From Mojavia pulchra JT2-VF2 (GTDB lineage Bacteria > Cyanobacteriota > Cyanobacteriia > Cyanobacteriales > Nostocaceae), in assembly GCA_019359325.1 (NCBI GenBank), contig JAHHHN010000001.1, positions 744,001 through 808,000 on the forward strand: 64,000 nt of DNA, read 5' to 3'. The notes beneath the pieces are model-generated. The model saw only the letters and a list, made by a program, of their open reading frames with translations, had not been told where the DNA came from and searched no databases. The translations under genes and the position numbers were made by a program. Shown here in pieces: positions 57,542 to 64,000 of the stretch. Position 1 is the stretch's first letter. Each line of letters starts with the position of its first letter.

Positions 57542-57973
57542 ATGAATGAAACCAGTTCTCCCATACCTCATAAAATCATTGGTGTTGCCGTAATTTGGAA
57601 CGACCAAGAGCAAATTTTAATCGATCGCCGGCGTCCGGGAGGAGCGATGGGGGGTTTATGGGAATTTCCTGGTGGCAAAATAGAGTCTGGCGAAACTGTC
57701 GAAGAATGTATCCAACGGGAAATTTACGAAGAACTGGGAATCGAAATTGAAGTGGGAAGCCATCTGATCACTATTGACCACACCTATACCCATTTGCGAG
57801 TTACCCTCACAGTACATCACTGCCGTCATCTTACTGGTGTTCCCCAACCACTCGAATGTGATGAAATTCGCTGGGTTAGTTTGCCTGAACTAGAAGAGTT
57901 TGCTTTTCCCCAAGCCAATGTGCAAATTATTGCAGCTTTAAAGGGGGCAGGGGGTTGGGAATTTGGGAACTAG
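57542..57973 (+). CDS. mutT: 8-oxo-dGTP diphosphatase (Nudix)
   Basis: 143 residues. Cleans 8-oxo-dGTP from the nucleotide pool. Nudix box GGKIESGETVEECIQREIYEELGI in pattern (G-x5-E-x7-REUxEExGU; bases 57674 on) with all key Glu residues. The C-terminus (ALKGAGGWEFGN) reads into the start of a G-rich short repeat. It complements mutM, encoded at 9.6 kb. Confidence 0.9.
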   Translation: MNETSSPIPHKIIGVAVIWNDQEQILIDRRRPGGAMGGLWEFPGGKIESGETVEECIQREIYEELGIEIEVGSHLITIDHTYTHLRVTLTVHHCRHLTGVPQPLECDEIRWVSLPELEEFAFPQANVQIIAALKGAGGWEFGN

Positions 57974-58035
57974 GGACTGGGGACTAGGGGCTGGACAATT
58001 TACTTAATCCCCAATGCCCCATGCCCAACCCCCAT
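57945..58035. repeat. G-rich/C-rich short-sequence repeats after mutT
   Basis: GGGACTGGGGACTAGGGGCTG then CCCCAATGCCCCATGCCCAA minus edges: the same repeat and its inverse as in cysS, here intergenic (overlapping the mutT 3' end). Confidence 0.6.
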
Positions 58036-58124
58036 ACCGTAACAATGTATTAACTGTGTCAGGTTAAGACTCGTAATTTTCTACAATAATCGCAAAGACT
58101 TTGATCCGAGGTGTCAGTAAGCAA

Positions 58125-58589
58125 ATGCCTAAAACAGTTGCCGAAGTAATGAGCCGTGACCCAATTGTTGTCCGATCAGAAACTCCGCTCAAGGAAGCCA
58201 TACAACTTATCGCAGAACGACGGATTAGTGGGCTGCCTGTTGTGGATGATGTTGGTCAATTGGTGGGCATTATCTCAGAAACTGACTTAATGTGGCAAGA
58301 AACAGGAGTGACTCCTCCGGCATACATTATGTTTCTTGATAGCGTCATCTATTTACAAAATCCCGCTGATTATGAGCGTGACTTGCACAAGGCGCTGGGA
58401 CAGACAGTTGGGGAAGTGATGAGCAAAAATCCGATCACTATTACCCCAGATAAAACTATAAAAGAAGCAGCCAAAATCATGCACGATCGCAGTGTTCACC
58501 GATTACCAGTGCTTGACAGCGCGGGTCAGGTAATTGGGATTCTCACCCGTGGTGACATTGTTCGAGCAATGGCAGCAAGTCAAGATTAG
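58125..58589 (+). CDS. Tandem CBS domain protein
   Basis: 154 residues from the ATG at 58125 (MPKTVAEVMSRDPI...); TTG at 58101 would add eight residues with no support. Two CBS motifs: TVAEVMSRDPIVVRSETPLKE with GLPVVDDVGQLVGIISETDL, and TVGEVMSKNPITITPDKTIKE with RLPVLDSAGQVIGILTRGD. CBS pairs bind adenine nucleotides and regulate partners. No fused catalytic domain. Possible redox or energy sensor; target unknown. Confidence 0.88.
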   Translation: MPKTVAEVMSRDPIVVRSETPLKEAIQLIAERRISGLPVVDDVGQLVGIISETDLMWQETGVTPPAYIMFLDSVIYLQNPADYERDLHKALGQTVGEVMSKNPITITPDKTIKEAAKIMHDRSVHRLPVLDSAGQVIGILTRGDIVRAMAASQD

Positions 58590-58597
58590 TGTAATGG

Positions 58598-58692
58598 GGA
58601 TTGGGGGCTGGGGGCTGGGCATGGGGCAGAGGGCAGAGAGACAAGGAGAATAACTCCTAACTCAGCACTCAGCACTTAGCACTCACGACTAT
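58598..58692. repeat. Mixed short-sequence repeats
   Basis: GGGGGCTGGGGGCTGGGCAT followed by ACTCAGCACTCAGCACTTAG, two simple repeat families back to back in the CBS-nblB gap. Confidence 0.7.
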
Positions 58693-58749
58693 TAGCTTGC
58701 TGTTCACTGTTGACTCTTTTAAAACTCTTGGAAAATTTAGGATAAGTGA

Positions 58750-59415
58750 ATGAGTATTACTCCTGATTCTGTTAAGCAAATGCTCAGTTCTGAGGATTTG
58801 GGCGATCGCTTGCGAGCTGTGAATCAAATTCGTGACTTGGAACCTGCGATCGGCTTTGAACTAATTCAAAGTGCGATCGGTGATAGCAGTGCGCGTGTGC
58901 GTTACTCAGCAGTGAGTCAGATGGATACACTCGGCGCACAAGATTTAGACTTATCGTTGAATATATTACGCGAACTGTTGCACAATGACCCGGAACCGGA
59001 TGTTCAAGCAGCAGCAGCAGACTGTTTGGGTGCGCTGAAACTTCAAGTAGCTTTTGAAGACTTGCAGCAACTTTACAACACAACTCCCGAATGGCTAGTT
59101 AAATTCAGCATCATCGCTACTTTAGGAGAATTGGGCGATCCGCGAGGTTTTGAACTACTCAAAGAAGCACTCTCTTCAGATAATGACTTAATCCAAACTG
59201 CTGCTATCAGTTCTTTGGGTGAGTTGGGAGATATCCATGCAGTTGAACTTTTAGCGCCTTATGCAACTAATCCAGATTGGCAAGTCCGCTACCGAGTCGT
59301 GCAAGCCTTAAATCTTTTGGGTGGTGCAGATGCCAAAGCTATATTAGAAACTTTGGTGAATGATGAAGTAGAGGCGATCGCAACTGAAGCTAAAAAAACT
59401 TTGCAGTCAGTCTGA
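58750..59415 (+). CDS. nblB: NblB-like HEAT-repeat protein
   Basis: 221 residues, made of alpha-helical HEAT/PBS-lyase-type repeats of about 31 residues (e.g. RVRYSAVSQMDTLGAQD, LVKFSIIATLGELGDPRG, LIQTAAISSLGELGDIHA, QVRYRVVQALNLLGGAD). The N-terminus SITPDSVKQMLSSEDLGDRL and the length match NblB, required for phycobilisome breakdown and related to phycobilin lyases. Assignment is by resemblance; other HEAT proteins exist in cyanobacteria. A terminator follows at 59598. Confidence 0.78.
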   Translation: MSITPDSVKQMLSSEDLGDRLRAVNQIRDLEPAIGFELIQSAIGDSSARVRYSAVSQMDTLGAQDLDLSLNILRELLHNDPEPDVQAAAADCLGALKLQVAFEDLQQLYNTTPEWLVKFSIIATLGELGDPRGFELLKEALSSDNDLIQTAAISSLGELGDIHAVELLAPYATNPDWQVRYRVVQALNLLGGADAKAILETLVNDEVEAIATEAKKTLQSV

Positions 59416-59597
59416 GTTCGCATTTTGAGGAACAGTCAACCTCACTTTTCCATAGAATTACCGAAACTGGAAGCGTCGTTTTCAATAAAGTTTCTCTTGA
59501 AAATAATTAAAGGTTCGCAGTAATCGCTAAATTACTACAAACCCAAAACCCATAACACTTAATTGAAAACCGATATAATTGGATAGATTTTGTACGG

Positions 59598-59636
59598 GGT
59601 GGTAGTCTTTACAATTGTTCTACCACCTTTTTTTTC
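59598..59636 (+). terminator. Terminator after nblB-like gene
   Basis: GGTGGTA (59598-59604) pairs with TACCACC (59621-59627), then eight T. Confidence 0.9.
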
Positions 59637-59659
59637 AGCAATTTTTCTGCTGGTTTTTA

Positions 59660-60295
59660 TTAACTAGCCAGAGTTTTGCGGCGGCGAGACATAGCCATAG
59701 CTGCACCTACTGCACCCAAGCCAAGTAATGTAGCTGGTTCAGGAACTGTAGCAAAGTAACTAGCAGAATAAGTCAGTCCCGAAATTGTTTTACCTTCAGC
59801 AAGAGCTTTGTCAAAATCAGCTTTCTTACCTACTTTTTGGAAAGTAAAAAATCCTTGCCCTTGGCTTATTTCTCCAGTTAAACTTTTAAAGAAGCCATCG
59901 ACTGTGACCTTTAGAGCAACGAAATTTCCAGCTTGTTCCGTTATATAGCTAGCAGAAGTCAAATTAAAGATGTCTAATCCATCTTTAGCACCCAAGTCAA
60001 GGAATGGATTAATTGCTGATGCAGGGGAACCAAAGCCCAAAATGTTGTTTATTGTACCCCCGCTAAAACTTCCTAAAGTTCCACTGCCATTAAGAATTAG
60101 AAATGTTTTTGGATCAAGGAAAGTTAGAGAATCTTGTTTTAACTCGGCTGTGGTCAAACCTACCATATCGAACTCACCAGTCAATGCAGCCGCTTGAGCA
60201 GAACTAGCGGAGGCAAACATTCCAGCAGTAGCCAAGGGAATTGCAAAAGTAGCTGCTAGAGTTGTGTTTAGTACTTTAGATTTCAAACCAAGCAT
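59660..60295 (-). CDS. PEP-CTERM sorting domain protein
   Basis: 211 residues, signal peptide (TTLAATFAIPLATAGMFASA, AQA-A cleavage) and C-terminal PEP-CTERM signal: VPEPATLLGLGAVGAAMAMS then RRRK. The signal is recognised by exosortase and the protein is then anchored or secreted. The middle, rich in Gly, Thr, Ser and Phe, is not a known domain. Function unknown; often linked to exopolysaccharide or envelope. Confidence 0.88.
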   Translation of the reverse strand: MLGLKSKVLNTTLAATFAIPLATAGMFASASSAQAAALTGEFDMVGLTTAELKQDSLTFLDPKTFLILNGSGTLGSFSGGTINNILGFGSPASAINPFLDLGAKDGLDIFNLTSASYITEQAGNFVALKVTVDGFFKSLTGEISQGQGFFTFQKVGKKADFDKALAEGKTISGLTYSASYFATVPEPATLLGLGAVGAAMAMSRRRKTLAS

Positions 60296-61109
60296 TGTAA
60301 TTTAAAGCTCCTATAAAAAAATTTAAGAGGCTGAGTGCGTTATTTACTGTGCTGCAATCTTAAAACTAGTTATGAATGTATCCTGTTTTCACAATCTAGA
60401 TAGCATTGCCGCATTAAAAACTTAGGTAGAATGCTATTTATTTTTTAGGCGTTCGTTGGCTGATGTGTTCGTTACTTCTACAGAATTACATAACTATCTA
60501 GAGATACGCAAGGTCTACGTATTTATCTTGATAAAATCTTCATTACCTGCATAGTGCTTTTTCTTATATCTCTCATCTCTTAGAGTTGAAATTTATAGCA
60601 ATAGCCTTGAATTACATAGGTTTGACCTCAGTACATCTGTCAAATCGCTATATTTTATTTTTGAAGATTAATACACAGATTTTTTGTAATACTGGCTAGC
60701 GTAGGTGAGTTTGTATTTTGTAATTTATATAAAGCAATTTTGTTTTTGGTATAAACTAATAATGAAGTTTTTATAGTTTGATTATAAAAAGATGATTTAG
60801 TAGGTTGAAAACGCGACTGGAGGTTAGGTTTTTAATTACTGAATCGATACTCTAGTTACACTTGAAAAGTTTGAATTAAAATATCACATTATTCTTTTGT
60901 AATAAAAATTTAGGCAGTAGTACATAACTCAACCTGTATAAAGATTTTTATTTACAATATTTCGTGTTAGCTCATCTAATACCAATTCAAATAATGTTTG
61001 CGATACATAAATTATTCTTAAGGGCACAACAATGTTGTGCCCCTACCCATCTGTCGCATTCTTTTTTCAAATTGGTATAAGCTTTGATAACAAAATTTTA
61101 GGTTAAATT
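60296..61109. other. AT-rich intergenic region with MITE-like element
   Basis: 814 bp between two - strand genes, no ORF. Long AT-rich tract, then the element at 60979-61078. The PEP-CTERM gene promoter is in 60296-60500. Confidence 0.5.
60979..61078. mobile_element. MITE-like element with ATACCAATT termini
   Basis: Ends ATACCAATTCAAATAATG and CATTCTTTTTTCAAATTGG plus TAT are imperfect inverted repeats (ATACCAATT at left, AATTGGTAT at right). Centre carries the GGGCACAAC-AAT-GTTGTGCCC palindrome (61022-61042), also present at 1579-1607. 100 bp, no ORF, no clear target duplication. Confidence 0.6.
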
Positions 61110-61628
61110 CTAACTACTAAATACCTGTGGCCAAGTTGTGTATAAGAAAACTGCAACTGCGGCGATCGCTAATATACCCTGAATTAAATTCCCAACCAAG
61201 GTTCCTACTACAATTCCAATACCAGCTTTAATTGCCAATCCCAGTTGACGTTGGTAAAGATACTCACCGATAATCGCTCCCAGCAGTGGGCCGATTAAAA
61301 TACCTAACAAGGGGCCGCCAAAAGGCAAAGCAGGTAATAATCCAAAAAATCCCAGTAGCAAACCGACAAACGCGCCAATTTGTCCCCATTTACTAGCACC
61401 TGCTTGTTTTGCTCCTATGTAGCCTGCTAAGAAATCAACTCCAATACTGAGCAACAAAACAATAACTGTCACAATTAGCGGTATCTTAATTGCAGCAAAA
61501 GAACTGCTAACAACTCCCCAGATAATAATTGCAATTAAAATTAAACTGGTTCCAGGAATGGCAGGAACTACAGCACCAATAATACCCACAACCATTACGG
61601 CAACAAGTAGCCAATAGATAATTTGCAT
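61110..61628 (-). CDS. DUF456 membrane protein
   Basis: 172 residues with about five membrane helices, nearly all hydrophobic. Family features: VVPAIPGTSLILIAIIIWG, VDFLAGYIGAKQAGASKWG, then GPLLGAIIGEYLYQRQ. Glycine-rich hairpin motifs. Function unknown. 6 bp after the preceding - strand gene, an operon with the CCB-type factor. Confidence 0.88.
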   Translation of the reverse strand: MQIIYWLLVAVMVVGIIGAVVPAIPGTSLILIAIIIWGVVSSSFAAIKIPLIVTVIVLLLSIGVDFLAGYIGAKQAGASKWGQIGAFVGLLLGFFGLLPALPFGGPLLGILIGPLLGAIIGEYLYQRQLGLAIKAGIGIVVGTLVGNLIQGILAIAAVAVFLYTTWPQVFSS

Positions 61629-61634
61629 AAAATT

Positions 61635-62297
61635 TTAATTTTCTGATTCAACTTGCAAGTAAGAATTAAGAGTAACCGCTAATTTATCAGCAATTCCAGC
61701 AATCCAGTTTTCATCTTGTTTGGTGTAACTGCGCGGTGCGTTTGCTCCTAAAATTAGTACACCTTCGTTACCAATAGGTTGACAAATTACACCTTGAGTA
61801 TTTTCTGGTAAATAATCAAATTCAATTCTGCCTGGATATATTTTTAAAGCAACTAAATAAATTGCCTTTTTTGTCTCCAATACCCGTTTTAAAATTGGCC
61901 CTGGTACAACCTCAGATTTAGTACCCAAAATACCGCGACGCAACAAAACTTTACCTTGATAAACAACCACAAGCGATCGCGTGACTGTATTAGTTAACAA
62001 TAAATGCGATGCCCAGGCTAATTCTGTTTTGACAGCTTCTGGTAAATCTGCTGCCAATACAAAACCTTCTTCCCCAATTAGTTGTACAACATCAGGCGAT
62101 CGCGGCTGTACTTGCTGCCAAATTAAACCAGTCAAAATTAACACTGCACTCAAAATCACACCCACCACATCTCCCCGCGCTTGAGATTCTGTGATTTCCG
62201 GTGTTAACAATCGGTTAATGAGCAAAAGTACAGCGCCTAACCCACCAACAACAAAGGGTAGACGCCGTAAAAATCGATTGGGATCAGATTTAGTCAT
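61635..62297 (-). CDS. Cofactor assembly of complex C subunit B (CCB2/CCB4-type)
   Basis: 220 residues. Two N-terminal membrane helices (LPFVVGGLGAVLLLINRLL; VVGVILSAVLILTGLIWQQV) and a soluble GAF-like part. Resembles CCB2/CCB4 that covalently attach heme c(i) to cytochrome b6 (system IV) in cyanobacteria and chloroplasts. Assigned from overall resemblance. 6 bp from DUF456 gene downstream. Confidence 0.78.
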   Translation of the reverse strand: MTKSDPNRFLRRLPFVVGGLGAVLLLINRLLTPEITESQARGDVVGVILSAVLILTGLIWQQVQPRSPDVVQLIGEEGFVLAADLPEAVKTELAWASHLLLTNTVTRSLVVVYQGKVLLRRGILGTKSEVVPGPILKRVLETKKAIYLVALKIYPGRIEFDYLPENTQGVICQPIGNEGVLILGANAPRSYTKQDENWIAGIADKLAVTLNSYLQVESEN

Positions 62298-62302
62298 GCC
62301 TC

Positions 62303-62402
62303 TTTAGTGCTGAGTGCTGAGTGCTGAGTGCTGAGTAAAGATACTAGTCCCCAGTCCCCTTCCTTGTCTCCCCTGCTCCTCTGCTCCTCTGCTTCCTTGC
62401 TA
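62303..62402. repeat. GTGCTGA heptamer repeats and C-rich tract
   Basis: Four perfect GTGCTGA units in a row (about 62306-62333) followed by CTCCCCTGCTCCTCTGCTCC units. In the gap between rpaB and the CCB-type gene. Confidence 0.8.
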
Positions 62403-62411
62403 CTGTGTTGT

Positions 62412-63149
62412 TTACTCTTCTCCAGGTTCAATTATCCTTTGAAACAGATAACCAGTACCTCTGGCTGTGAGAATCAATTCTGGGTTGCTAGGATCATCTT
62501 CCAACTTTGCGCGTAAACGTGATATATGCACATCTACCACGCGGGTATCTACATGACGTTCTGGTGTATAACCCCACACCTCTTGCAAAATTTCGGAACG
62601 AGAAAAAGCTTCTCCAGAGCGGCTAACTAGTAACTCTAGTAGGCTAAACTCCATACCCGTTAAGCGAATGCGCTCATCGCCTTTATAGACTTGACGCTTA
62701 TTCGTATCAATTTTGATATTTCCAACGTGGATTACCCCAGAACTGGGAATTCCAGAAGCCCCGGTTTTGTCTACCCGCCGCAGCACTGAGCGAATACGAG
62801 CTTCTAGCTCTTTAGGGGAAAAAGGCTTAACTACATAATCATCAGCACCCAATTCCAAACCAGTGATGCGATCCGCTACGTCCCCCAAGGCTGTTAGCAT
62901 AATAATGGGGACATCTGATTCTTTGCGTAATTCTTGGCATACACCATAGCCATCTAGTTTTGGCATCATTACATCCAAAACTACCAAGTCAGGATCAGCT
63001 TTGCGAAAAGTTTCCAAAGCTTCTTCTCCGTCACCCGCTGTCACCACATCGTAGCCAATCATAGAAAGGCGCGTTTCCAAAATACGACGAATGCTGGCTT
63101 CGTCATCTACCACTAGGATTTTTTCTTTATGACTTTCCAAGTTTCTCAA
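62412..63149 (-). CDS. rpaB: OmpR-family response regulator RpaB
   Basis: 245 residues. Receiver domain: acidic pair DD (15-16), phospho-acceptor Asp59 in VVLDVMMPKLDG, Lys108 in VVKPF. C-terminal winged helix: RLTGMEFSLLELLVSRSGE, RHVDTRVVDVHISRLRAKLE, then ARGTGYLF. The sequence is that of RpaB (ycf27), an essential regulator of high-light and photosystem genes acting with the kinase NblS. Divergent from radA by 161 bp. Confidence 0.93.
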   Translation of the reverse strand: MRNLESHKEKILVVDDEASIRRILETRLSMIGYDVVTAGDGEEALETFRKADPDLVVLDVMMPKLDGYGVCQELRKESDVPIIMLTALGDVADRITGLELGADDYVVKPFSPKELEARIRSVLRRVDKTGASGIPSSGVIHVGNIKIDTNKRQVYKGDERIRLTGMEFSLLELLVSRSGEAFSRSEILQEVWGYTPERHVDTRVVDVHISRLRAKLEDDPSNPELILTARGTGYLFQRIIEPGEE

Positions 63150-63310
63150 CGCTCCTTAACTAAAATTTTTCATGATTAATTTTTAATACCATAATATTAA
63201 GATATCATCCCATGAATCGATAGAGAAAAAGCTGTAACTACTATCATTATTGGATTTTTTGTTTGCTCGAAGAATTAAGCAAAAATTAAGATTATTTAAT
63301 AATATTAAGA
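63150..63310. promoter_or_regulatory. Divergent promoter region rpaB/radA
   Basis: 161 bp, AT-rich, includes starts of both genes' transcripts. No HLR1-type direct repeat could be identified with certainty. Confidence 0.4.
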
Positions 63311-64000
63311 ATGGCGAAGCCTAAAACCTTTTACGTTTGTAACGATTGTGGAGCAGAATCTTCCCAATGGTTCGGTAGGTGTCCAGCTTGCGGCACTTAT
63401 AATTCTCTAGAAGAGCAAATAAGTATCCAGTCCTCAGTGGATATACCCAGTCGCGGGGGAGTGAGTGGTTGGCAATCAGTTCAAACCAATGGCAAATCTC
63501 ATGCTAAACCAGCTAAAGCGCGAGCTTCTTTAACATTTGATCAAATTAGCGATCGCCAAATTGCTCGTTGGGAATCCGGTTATGGAGAATTAGATCGAGT
63601 CTTGGGTGGTGGGGTTGTCCCTGGTTCAATGGTACTGATTGGAGGCGATCCAGGAATTGGAAAATCAACTTTACTTCTTCAAGTATCGAATCAATTAGCG
63701 CAGAGATACCGCATTCTCTATGTAACTGGGGAAGAATCAGGACAACAGGTAAAATTACGAGCTTCACGGCTGGGAGTATCAAAAAGTGTAAGTGTAGTTG
63801 GCGATGAAAATACGAGTGTACCAGAACCAACTACTACTACTATCAACCCTGATAGTATAAATGCAGATTTATATGTATTACCGGAAACAGATTTAGAAGA
63901 AATTCTGCGAGAAATCGACTCCTTAAAACCGAATCTGGCAGTAATTGATAGTATCCAAACAGTGTTCTTTCCAGCACTAACTTCTGCACCAGGTTCTGTA
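63311..64000 (+). CDS. radA: DNA repair protein RadA (Sms), 3' end outside window
   Basis: Open from ATG at 63311 through the end of the window (230 residues). RadA is a RecA-like branch-migration helicase of recombination repair. N-terminal C4 zinc finger: YVCNDCGAESSQWFGRCPAC. Walker A GGDPGIGKSTLLLQV, then YVTGEESGQQVKLRA and LAVIDSIQTVF (Walker B). Residues about 40-80 form a linker. The rest, including KNRFG and the Lon-like domain, would lie beyond 64000. Confidence 0.96.
   Translation, partial: MAKPKTFYVCNDCGAESSQWFGRCPACGTYNSLEEQISIQSSVDIPSRGGVSGWQSVQTNGKSHAKPAKARASLTFDQISDRQIARWESGYGELDRVLGGGVVPGSMVLIGGDPGIGKSTLLLQVSNQLAQRYRILYVTGEESGQQVKLRASRLGVSKSVSVVGDENTSVPEPTTTTINPDSINADLYVLPETDLEEILREIDSLKPNLAVIDSIQTVFFPALTSAPGSV

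Noticed and set aside
1-64000. tRNA, tmRNA, RNase P or rRNA genes
   Set aside because: No T-loop plus acceptor-stem combination or characteristic start was found by eye; a tRNAscan/Infernal run could still find one.

Overview
The window looks like a chromosome segment of a filamentous, Nostoc/Anabaena-type cyanobacterium. Seen directly: HIP1 octamers (GCGATCGC) scattered throughout, photosystem genes (psaE, psb28), ndhO, a COP23-type protein, an NblB-like protein, RpaB, cyanobacteria-specific DUF families, heptamer/octamer tandem repeats between (and inside) genes, and a 37-bp CRISPR repeat of the kind common in Nostocales. The dps-carB-sigma order at 50-56 kb matches what I recall for the Anabaena alr3808-alr3810 region. 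No rRNA or tRNA gene was recognised.

Layout. 0-1.3 kb: 3' part of pgi. 1.7-2.3 kb: a translationally coupled pair, a small unknown protein and a retropepsin-like aspartic protease domain. 2.4-6.5 kb (- strand): a three-gene operon of winged-helix-like protein, P-loop ATPase and DUF1802/PD-(D/E)XK nuclease. This is the best candidate for an undescribed, possibly defensive, system. 7.2-8.2 kb: a lipoprotein and a 20-residue tandem-repeat protein. 8.3-21.2 kb: housekeeping and photosynthesis genes (mdh, ndhO, mutM, psaE, fibrillin-like, DUF3134, mraY, moaB, psb28, dtd, COG0523 GTPase, cysS, tldD/tldE). 21.4-23.7 kb: an isolated CRISPR array of 32 identical repeats with no cas genes in the window. 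23.9-27.9 kb: coiled-coil protein, coaD, lgt, cobM, MIF-like protein.

28-48 kb has a phosphorus-acquisition flavour. It holds a 2864-residue multidomain phosphoesterase (EEP nuclease/phosphatase, beta-propeller phytase, esterase-like repeats, two GDPD domains, DUF4114), a PhoX-like phosphatase and a phnDCE-type phosphonate/phosphite transporter. A COP23 protein, an M48 protease, a sorbosone dehydrogenase-like protein and an SLH porin lie among them. Upstream of the giant gene sits a dead EEP fragment split by a MITE with a 10-bp target duplication.

48.5-64 kb: a 2Fe-2S thioredoxin-like protein, an Asr1405-type small protein, a GC-rich structured segment resembling a HEARO/IscB omega RNA without its ORF, a Dps with an altered ferroxidase residue, carB, a nested MITE, a group 2 sigma factor, DUF760, a Nudix hydrolase, CBS, NblB-like and PEP-CTERM proteins, DUF456, a CCB-type cytochrome b6 assembly factor, rpaB, and the 5' part of radA.

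A recurring theme is invasion of ordinary genes by short repeats kept in frame: an octamer array in mutM, a G-rich hairpin repeat in cysS, a CTCAGCA-type repeat in carB, and a dispersed repeat in the phytase domain of the giant gene.
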